From assembly GCA_036939355.1 (NCBI GenBank), contig JALLAP010000573.1, forward strand, positions 1 to 11,768: a DNA stretch of 11,768 bases, given 5' to 3'. This DNA comes from Thalassiosira profunda. Its lineage: Eukaryota > Bacillariophyta > Thalassiosirophyceae > Thalassiosirales > Thalassiosiraceae. Under the pieces are notes generated by a model that did no database searches, was not told where the DNA came from, and saw only the letters and a program-made list of their open reading frames with translations. Made by a program: the position numbers and the translations under genes. This document shows, in pieces, positions 1 to 5,562 of the stretch; position 1 is the first letter of the stretch; each line of letters opens with the position of its first letter.

Positions 1-1085
1 CGGCGGCGTGGGAGGCGTGGCCTTCCAGCTTGGTCACTTTGGACACCACCGCGTGCGCTCCGGGGGAGGGCGAGCCGTCGGGGAGGACGTACTCCGCAGT
101 GAGGAGCTGGGCCTTCAGAGTTTCTTTGGCCCAGGGCGTCACGTCGCGTTCCTCCCAGGTGCCGGCCTTGTTCCAAGCGCTCGTCCCTTCCGCCGCCGCA
201 ATCGGCTTGGGCGCATTGTCGTTCGCTCCCACATCGCCGAGCTTCTTTGGCGCAATGTCTCCAATCATTTTCTTGGCCTCCTCGCTAATCTCCCGATCGA
301 AGTAGGAGGTCTTCTTCCCGTCGGAGCGAATCTTGTATCCCCGGACGTGGTCGGACTTGGTGAAGAGCGACCCGTCCGTGTCCTTCACCGCCGAATCTTT
401 CGCAGATTGTTTGGGTTTCTCCTTGGCAGCGGTGGTCGGTTTGGGAGCGGCCGCAGGTTTGGGAGTCTCTGTCATCTCCGCGTCGCCCTCCCCGCCCCCA
501 TCCGCTACCGCCTTCTCCGCCGCGGCCAGCAGCTCGTCCTCCTTCTCCTTCCGCTCCTTGGCCGCCGTCACCTCCTTCTGCAGCGCCTTGTTGCCCGGTT
601 CCAACTCCAGCGCCTTCTCGAAGGAGGCCAAGGCAACGGCGGCGTTCCCGCACGCCCCACTCGCCTGTCCCCGGCGCCAGTGCGCCTTCACGTACGTGGG
701 GTCATACTTTACGGCTTCGTCGGCGTCCTCGAGGGCCTCGGCGACTTTGCCCATCTGCATCCGCACCAGGCTGCGGTTGGAGTAGAAAATGGCCACATCC
801 TTGTTAGACCCCTCGTCCTCCTGAGATTTCAGCACCTCGATGCCCTTTCCATAAAGCGCATCGGCGTCCGGATAAGCCTTGCTTACGACACATGCCCGGC
901 CGCGCCTTTTGATCTCCTCGACCAGCGCGGCTCGGGAACTGGCATCGGAGGGCGACGCGGAGAGGACTGCACACAAGATGTGAGTGCATAGTTCAAAGTT
1001 GACAGAATACCTGCAAACATGAACCTATCTCACCGTCGTCGTGGGCGGACGGGCCGCCGCCGCCGAGGCCGGAGTAGAGGCTCAT
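1..1085 (-). CDS. TPR-Aha1 fusion co-chaperone (partial, 3' end outside window)
   Basis: Probable Hsp90 co-chaperone acting in the cytosol. Two exons are visible: 1034-1085 (starts MSLYSGLGGGG, 17 codons plus 1 nt) and 966 down to the left edge. They join in phase across a 67 bp intron, giving 339 residues with no stop. Residues about 32-150 form three TPR motifs, with FYSNRS in repeat 2 and KAHWRRGQ in repeat 3. A charged helix and a Lys/Pro/Ala linker follow (about 150-215). Next is a block GYKIRSDGKKTSYFDRE...IGDIAPKKL (227-260) that I cannot assign. Residues 280-339 match the Aha1 N-terminal domain: WNKAGTWEERDVTPWAKE, then YVLPDG and VSKVTKLEGHAS, as in Aha1's W-x-W-x-ERD-x3-W and VSKLDGEAS. 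Canonical Aha1 has no TPR, so this is a fusion. Carboxylate-clamp positions K, N, K and R are present, but the first Asn is Arg (GRAC where GN is usual). The domain calls are firm; the role is inferred. Confidence 0.85.
967..1033 (-). other. Spliceosomal intron, phase 1, in TPR-Aha1 gene
   Basis: On the minus strand the donor is G|GTGAGAT and the acceptor TTGTGTGCAG|TCC; length is 67 bp. Splicing joins GAC GAC G to TC CTC TCC, giving the in-frame junction DDVLSASP. Without splicing the frame meets ATAG stops just past the donor. An inner TTTGCAG would put the TPR part out of frame. Confidence 0.8.
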
Positions 1086-1424
1086 TTGCACCGGGGTGAG
1101 TAGTAGGAGTGGGGAGGGCGAGTTGCAATGGGGGGAGCCCGGCGACGCAGGGCGACGAGGCGCGCGAGCGGAAAGATTTGAGGCTGAGATGCTCCCTCCA
1201 AAATTAGTATTGACTCCTCTGCATGTACAAATGGACTCTTCTCTCCCTCATCTGTGTCGCCCCTACCTGCCTTGTGCTTGTGCCCCACCCCTGCGCCACC
1301 CCGCCGCCTGCAAGCCTGCCGCCGCACGAGAGACTGCTGGGCACGGGTTACGCCGTCTCTGATGCTCCGTTGGCCGGGCGTGCGTCATAGGGGCGAGGTT
1401 GCATGCCTAGCGCACACATAAGAT
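1086..1424. promoter_or_regulatory. Divergent intergenic spacer between TPR-Aha1 and PIG-H genes
   Basis: These 339 bp separate two start codons facing away from each other, so the stretch should hold both promoters and 5' UTRs. On the plus strand about 1230-1330 is pyrimidine-rich (CTCTTCTCTCCCTC and later C-rich runs). There is no clear TATA box and no RNA gene. Open frames at 1096-1362 (plus) and 1082-1327 (minus) are low-complexity and Arg/Pro-rich, and I do not accept them as genes. Confidence 0.5.
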
Positions 1425-2207
1425 ATGCACCGCATCGTCCTCCGCGCACATCAAGCTCGACGGCGGGGAGGCGCCCCCCTCTCGATTGGCTTTGGGGCAT
1501 CAGCGGCGTTGGGTTTCTTCCTCTCATTCATTGTCTCGAGGTTTGGGTATAAAGAATTGCAATTGATGGAGTCGCCGCTGATTTGGCCGTCTGCATCAAC
1601 ATTGCATTTGCAACAACCACCAGAGGCAATTGCGTTTCTGATCGTCGTTGCAAACATTTGCTTGGCGGGCGTCGCATGGAAATTGCTCGTGCGTCAATTT
1701 CACGCGGCTGCCATAGAAATCTCCCCCGAAGGCGTGCAGCTCGTGTCAGTGTATGGAAGATGTAGTGGTGGGCGGGACACCTTGAGATCAGATTTGTCGT
1801 CGCAATTGATGTCAGAATACTCTGTCAGCGAAAACGCGGAGCCGATCGCCCCCACTGGCAGTGCCCAACTCAAAGTACGACAATTCATACCCCGAGATCG
1901 AATATTGGACGTGGTCGTGCTGGAGGTCGTCTGGCCGCACTGCGTTTGGAGCCAGGTGGCATTTCGCGTCCTGAAAGGCTCGCCGGACAATGCACATCGC
2001 GCGGAAGAGGGCGAGCAGATGACTACGGAAATGAGTGGCAATCCCAAATCTTTGCAGACAAAAGAGCGACCTTCCATGCAGAAGCTACTGCGACAGGGTC
2101 GGGTATCGATTGTGCCTGCATTTCCCGGTGAATGTCGGGGAATGCTGTCCTACGAGCGATGCTTGAAGGTGCAGGCCGAGGTCGAAAGGCTGCTTGATGT
2201 ACCTTAA
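1425..2207 (+). CDS. PIGH: PIG-H subunit of GPI-GlcNAc transferase
   Basis: Subunit of the ER-membrane complex (PIG-A/C/H/P/Q/Y type) that moves GlcNAc from UDP-GlcNAc to phosphatidylinositol, the first step of GPI-anchor synthesis. Intronless, 260 residues; an in-frame TAA two codons upstream fixes the start. Two hydrophobic segments at about 20-41 and 68-90 fit the PIG-H membrane hairpin. The cytosolic PIG-H domain follows: EISPEGVQLVSVYGR (about 98-112), then RQFIPRDRILDVVVLEVVW (about 151-170), matching the family pattern of GVQ-(L/M)-x-(S/T)-x-Y followed by F-I-(P/E)-...-I-x-DVVINE. The last part, RVSIVPAFPGECRGML...YERCL, matches the family's VPVF...PRL...IYRS end. It is longer than human PIG-H (188 aa) because of Ser/Glu-rich inserts at about 113-148 and 188-222. 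Its 3' end converges on the next gene with about 90 bp between stops. Confidence 0.85.
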   Translation: MHRIVLRAHQARRRGGAPLSIGFGASAALGFFLSFIVSRFGYKELQLMESPLIWPSASTLHLQQPPEAIAFLIVVANICLAGVAWKLLVRQFHAAAIEISPEGVQLVSVYGRCSGGRDTLRSDLSSQLMSEYSVSENAEPIAPTGSAQLKVRQFIPRDRILDVVVLEVVWPHCVWSQVAFRVLKGSPDNAHRAEEGEQMTTEMSGNPKSLQTKERPSMQKLLRQGRVSIVPAFPGECRGMLSYERCLKVQAEVERLLDVP

Positions 2208-2297
2208 TGAAGCATGGCAAACGAGTAAGTCGAGTCTAATACTTGGATGAGTGAGTGAGTGAGACTTGAACTTGGGTAAACAATTCTGTGGAGTCGA
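2208..2297. repeat. Convergent 3' spacer with (TGAG)4 microsatellite
   Basis: The 90 bp between the PIG-H stop and the stop of the oppositely oriented Cys/His-rich gene hold four TGAG units at 2248-2263. I find no AATAAA signal on either strand. The spacer must carry both 3' UTR ends or they overlap. Confidence 0.5.
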
Positions 2298-2810
2298 CTA
2301 AAGGGTGACGGCATTTGATGGATCGACTGTCATCAACTCCAACAGCTTCTTCAACCTCTCCCGGTGACTCTCATTAGAGAGATCAAACTTTGCCTCGAAC
2401 CTCCCAGGAACATCGATTGTGTACAGCTTGAGCGGGTACCTCCCACACTTGAAAGAAGGATGAGGGTTTCGGCGGACTGGTTGAGGGCACATCGGCCCAG
2501 CAAAACTCCCTTGATGTTCACTGTAGGCTCTGTTGCAACGATAACATTTGTCAGAATGCTTATGGTCTGGGCAACCACACCTCTTGATGGATGCATCCGA
2601 TACATCTAGCACCATATCAAACGTGGATTCAAGAAAGAATTTGTTTTCTTCCGGCTCCATTACCCAGGCGTCGATTTCCCCCAAGCACACCTGAACCGTC
2701 ATTAGGTGATCCTTCAGGTTGGCGAGAAATGGGCCCAATACGTCCTCATGCAGGATGTGAGACTTTTTGAAGAGCGAGTCAAAGTCTATGAAGCATGGTT
2801 CCTCCTCCAT
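2298..2810 (-). CDS. Uncharacterised Cys/His-rich protein (possible zinc-binding)
   Basis: Open frame of 170 residues starting MEEEPCFIDFDSLF, with an in-frame TAG eight codons upstream. I do not recognise the family. The N-half (1-85) is an acidic, hydrophobic and probably helical or alpha/beta segment. Residues about 89-119 hold a dense Cys/His cluster, C-x-C-x2-H-x-H-x3-C-x2-C-x6-H-x8-C, beginning CGCPDHKHSDKCYRC. Eight candidate ligands suggest one or two zinc sites. A third part (about 120-170) has one more Cys (FKCGRY) and ends in a basic helix (RERLKKLLELM). There is no signal peptide or membrane segment. Third-codon GC is lower than in the flanking genes. It may be the 3' exon of a longer gene: an acceptor-like CTAG at 2832 lets the frame run on upstream through IESYYDS into the ORF at 2961-3206. 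Existence as a gene is fairly sure; function is unknown. Confidence 0.65.
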   Translation of the reverse strand: MEEEPCFIDFDSLFKKSHILHEDVLGPFLANLKDHLMTVQVCLGEIDAWVMEPEENKFFLESTFDMVLDVSDASIKRCGCPDHKHSDKCYRCNRAYSEHQGSFAGPMCPQPVRRNPHPSFKCGRYPLKLYTIDVPGRFEAKFDLSNESHRERLKKLLELMTVDPSNAVTL

Positions 2811-2960
2811 GGAATCATAATATGACTCGATCTAGCCCGGGGGGTAGATGGCACAATGGCTCCACATCGAATATCTTTACCGAAGGTTCCACACGCGTGG
2901 CAAATTGAGTTGTCGAATAAGTGGGCTCGGTATCTACAGCGCGTGTTTCGACCACATCAC

Positions 2961-3206
2961 ACGAGAACCGAACAAACGTGGCCTCCGATTCAAGATCTCC
3001 GCGTTCGTCGCGAGGATGGCACGGATCTCTCTCGTGTTTTGCTCGATGTCATAATTCGTGGCCCGGCCGTCGCTCGGCTCCAGGCCCTTCGCGACGAACT
3101 CCCTGATTTGGGCGGGCGTGGCCGGGTCGTCCGCCGGCGGCGGGTCTTCTTCAGCTCCCATCTCGATCGAGGGCGGAATAGGGGGGAAGTGTCGTGTCAA
3201 GCGCAT
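2961..3206 (-). CDS. Candidate 5' exon of the Cys/His-rich gene
   Basis: Minus-strand frame starting MRLTRHFPPIPPSIEMG, with a second Met at residue 16 (MGAEEDPPPADDP) that could be the true start. It is Pro/Asp-rich, then helical and polar (YDIEQNTREIRAILATNAEI). If unspliced it stops at TAG 2934. A donor CGT|GTGATG at 2960 and acceptor CCGGGCTAG|ATC at 2832 (129 bp) join it in phase 0 to IESYYDSMEEEP, giving about 259 residues. Codon choice (ACG, ATC, GAG, GCC) resembles the accepted genes better than the Arg-rich frame on the other strand. The donor is weak, so this is a model and not a firm call. Confidence 0.35.
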
Positions 3207-3396
3207 GAAATCGCCGGTTAGCTATTTTACGTACGTAGCCGTAGGACGTAAGGCGCCTTACGTCCGTATCGGCAAACTTATGATCGTAGGAGCTCATCAT
3301 TCTGGAGCGTCCGTCGCGATGGAATAAACCAAGACATGCATTTTATGCATTGTACAATTTGATGCCGTTCACGGCTCTTCCCGGCCAAGGCCATCA
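3207..3396. promoter_or_regulatory. Spacer with ACGT-core palindromes and a short inverted repeat
   Basis: These 190 bp lie between the glucanase stop (minus) and the candidate 5' exon of the Cys/His gene (minus), so they hold the 3' end of one and the promoter of the other. At 3228-3237 is the palindrome TACGTACGTA, and at 3244-3265 a perfect 22 bp palindrome with half-site GGACGTAAGGC. Both carry ACGT cores, which bZIP-type factors commonly bind. At 3336-3350 are two ATGCAT copies 3 bp apart, close behind the glucanase stop. Factor binding is inference. Confidence 0.4.
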
Positions 3397-5258
3397 TCAC
3401 TCGGGGCTGCACTTCTCCGCGCCGTTATTCTTCGTTTCGCAAAAGTATCCCTGGCAGCAGACAACACCGGAGGAGGCGCTGCAGTCAGCATTCCTCGTTC
3501 CGCAGGCCGGAGTCGGAGGCGGTGCAGTAGTCACTTCGGTCGGCGACGAGCTCGGCGGGGGCGTGGGAACGATGCACTTGCATTCGAAGGCGGTCGGGCT
3601 CGATGTCGGCATTGCAGTTTTCGCCGGCTTCTTCAGACCCCTTACATTCGCCTTCGCATTATACGAACCCTTGAGCCCGCGACGGCCCTCGACGAAGCAA
3701 TCACACTGGAAATCTTTCGAGCACTGTCCGCTCGAGTCCGAGCACTGGCCGGACAGCGCTGCCGTCGGCGATTCGCTCGGACCGCTCGACGGAGGGGACG
3801 TCGGCGACCTGCTCGGCTCGGATGACGCCGGAGACGCGCTCGGCCCCTTGGTCGGCGACGAGCTTGGCGACGTGGTGGGCGCGAGCGTAACCTCGGGAGC
3901 GTCCCTATAAATCACCCCTGTGGACGTCAACAACGTTGGTGTCGAGACGTTCCACACCAGCAGGTCCTTCGTCCCTCCCCAAGCCGACGGTTTGTTCCGC
4001 GAATTAAACCACACGTACCGGTACAAATTCGGATGGGATTCGAGCATGGGCAGCGTTTCCGTCAGGTAGGCGTCCTGCTCGGCGCGCGTCGGACCGTTGG
4101 GCGGATCCCAACGTCCTATGGCGTACTCGGTCAGCCAGAGCTTTCGGCCTCCGTAGATCGCAGGCATGTTGTCCAGTCGACGTTTGAGCTTTGTCGCGTC
4201 TCCGACGTAGTCGTGAAACGCGATGAATTCGATGAGATTTGGATCGCATTCCTGTCGAGATGTGTACAGTTCAATGATACGAGTAAGCACTGTGCTGCAT
4301 GCAATCATTACAAGTCCAAGAGTTGCAATTCACTCACCGCAACCACGTGCGTGCAATTACCCAAGAAGAGGTCCAACCAAGCGCTACGTCCGTCCAAATC
4401 GAAATCGTTACTCGCCGGTGCCGGGCTCACGAGGCGTAGGGGCGGATCGAACGACGCCGCCACCTCCTGAACCATTACCCAATCCTCCGCCGCGCGAGTG
4501 TGATTTGGCTCGGAGTGCGGATGATTATCGGCCGGATCGGGCTCATTGTACCCCAGTAGATAGTGCACGTTTGCTCGCGACCACTCGGCGCGGAACTTGT
4601 CAATGTCGGCGAGCATCCCCGCCGCCTGTCCAACGCCGATGATCATCGGTACGAATTCCGACCCCATCTGTCCGAGTCCGTCGTTCGATCCCGATCCCCA
4701 AAGGCGCTCGACGTCGCGACATCGATTCTGTTGGGAGGTTATCTTGAGCCAGTTGTAATACCACCCTTCGTGACGTCCGAGGGCCTCCGCATCGGAACAT
4801 ATCGGCGGCATCGTCGTGCCGTCGTCTAGATTTTGGTGTAGGAATCCCGAAAATCCCCGGCGAGAAACGACCGGCGACGTTCGGAGGGGGACGCGGCCGG
4901 ATCCTTCCCTCGCGGCCCCGATCCATTTGCGAGTGTTCCCTGTTTCGGGGAGACAGAGCTGTCCCGTCCCCGTCGGGGTGTTGATCGCGTGCCAGCAGCG
5001 CTGCGAATCGCCCGTCGTCCAGGGCTCTCCGAGCGGAGCACGGTTGCAGGACCCCGCAGGGCAGTACTGCCACGCATCGCAGTCGACGTCGGCCTCGCAT
5101 AGGGCGGCGCAGGCGGCGGCGTCGATGGGGTTGGAAGATGATTGGGCGGGTGCCGTGAGGCCGGGGCAGACGGAGTGTCGGAGGTCGACGGTGAAGGGGG
5201 CGGCGTCCGCCCAGCAGCGCTGGGCGGTGGCGACGACGGCGAGGGCGAGCAGCTTCAT
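3397..5258 (-). CDS. Secreted GH128-type glucanase with PAN/Apple-like and knottin-like modules
   Basis: Predicted secreted beta-1,3-glucan hydrolase of the Asl1/GH128 fold. Two exons (4338-5258 and 3397-4251) join in phase 0 across an 86 bp intron, giving 591 residues. A signal peptide is likely at 1-18 (MKLLALAVVATAQRCWADA). A Cys-rich PAN/Apple-like segment spans about 30-90 (CAALCEADVDCDAWQYC). The catalytic domain is about 130-425: WYYNW (166-170), GYNEPD with probable acid/base Glu239, FIAFHDYVGD, and LWLTEYA with probable nucleophile Glu349, then YRYVWFNSR. These match the GH128 pattern of W-Y-x-N-W, G-x-NEPD and WxTEfa. A Ser/Pro/Thr linker (about 428-472) leads to two C-x-C pieces (QCDC, ECKC) separated by a Lys/Arg-rich stretch. 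The end has a C-x6-C-x7-CC-x4-C-x9-C pattern, which suggests a small disulphide knot, perhaps for wall binding. The catalytic call is strong; substrate and accessory roles are inferred. Confidence 0.88.
4252..4337 (-). other. Spliceosomal intron, phase 0, in GH128 gene
   Basis: Minus-strand donor GCG|GTGAGT and acceptor CATCTCGACAG|GAA; length 86 bp. It joins CTHVVA to ECDPNLIEFIAFHDYVG, restoring one continuous catalytic domain. Unspliced, the first frame stops at 4308-4310 after ELQLLDL. The internal TGCATGCAG acceptor would be in the wrong phase. Confidence 0.85.
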
Positions 5259-5562
5259 CGTTTTATGGTCTCAATGTGATGTTCACGACACACAAGAGGC
5301 ATTTTGAACTGCCCCTTCCTCCCCGTGGTATTACTGATTCCTCCGTGGGCTCAGGTTCCCGATATACTAATTCCTTCCTACCGTAGGGCCGGTCAAAGGG
5401 TTCGCGGAGGAGCGAGGGGGCCGAACCAGTGCTCGTACAGCCTCCGCCCCTTCTCTCGCCACAACCTCCTCCGCCATTGCAATTCACCTCCTCGCCGCCG
5501 CCACGGACGCCTTCGAGAGGGAATCCAAGCTCCACGAGCGCCGCGCCGCGCGGCAGCGGCAG
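5259..5562. promoter_or_regulatory. Head-to-head spacer between glucanase and LRR gene, with a likely LRR 5' exon and intron
   Basis: The spacer is 304 bp if the LRR gene starts at 5563. However, the LRR frame stays open upstream back to 5371. Just before it sits a textbook intron end: TACTAAT (branch point), TTCCTTCCTACC, then TAG at 5384-5386. A donor G|GTATTA at 5328 gives a 59 bp intron whose phase fits. The preceding exon would be 5279-5327, from ATG 5279, coding MFTTHKRHFELPLPPR. The LRR protein would then be about 786 residues, with only 20 bp between the two start codons. A C|GTGGTA donor at 5325 is also in phase. Confidence 0.5.
5328..5386 (+). other. Candidate intron at LRR gene 5' end
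   Basis: Donor G|GTATTA, branch-like TACTAAT, pyrimidine run and acceptor CCGTAG; 59 bp. Splicing would join CGT G to GG CCG GTC AAA in the LRR frame. If the upstream exon is untranslated, the intron is in the 5' UTR instead. The length is slightly below the 67-86 bp of the firm introns here. Confidence 0.5.

Noticed and set aside
8..991. Long plus-strand open frame of 327 codons
   Set aside because: It is antisense to the TPR-Aha1 gene, whose minus frame gives clear domain matches. The plus frame is Leu/Arg/Gly-rich with no motif, a GC-rich shadow.
1096..1362. Small plus-strand frame in the TPR/PIG-H spacer
   Set aside because: Low-complexity with no homology I can recognise. It lies in the expected promoter region and ends before the well-fixed PIG-H start.
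2248..2263. (TGAG)4 as a CRISPR-like or regulatory array
   Set aside because: Four 4-bp units is an ordinary microsatellite; there are no spacers and no further copies.
2856..3221. Plus-strand open frame of 121 codons (MAPHRISLPKV...)
   Set aside because: Arg-rich with no motif. The minus frame over the same DNA has better codon choice and an in-phase splice to the Cys/His gene. Not fully excluded.
3350..3910. Plus-strand open frame rich in Gly/Asp/Leu repeats
   Set aside because: It is the antisense image of the Ser/Pro linker of the glucanase, so its repeats are a by-product.
4252..4337. Frameshift splitting the glucanase into two genes or a pseudogene
   Set aside because: A perfect GTGAGT donor and a phase-0 acceptor rejoin the domain, so this is an intron and not damage.
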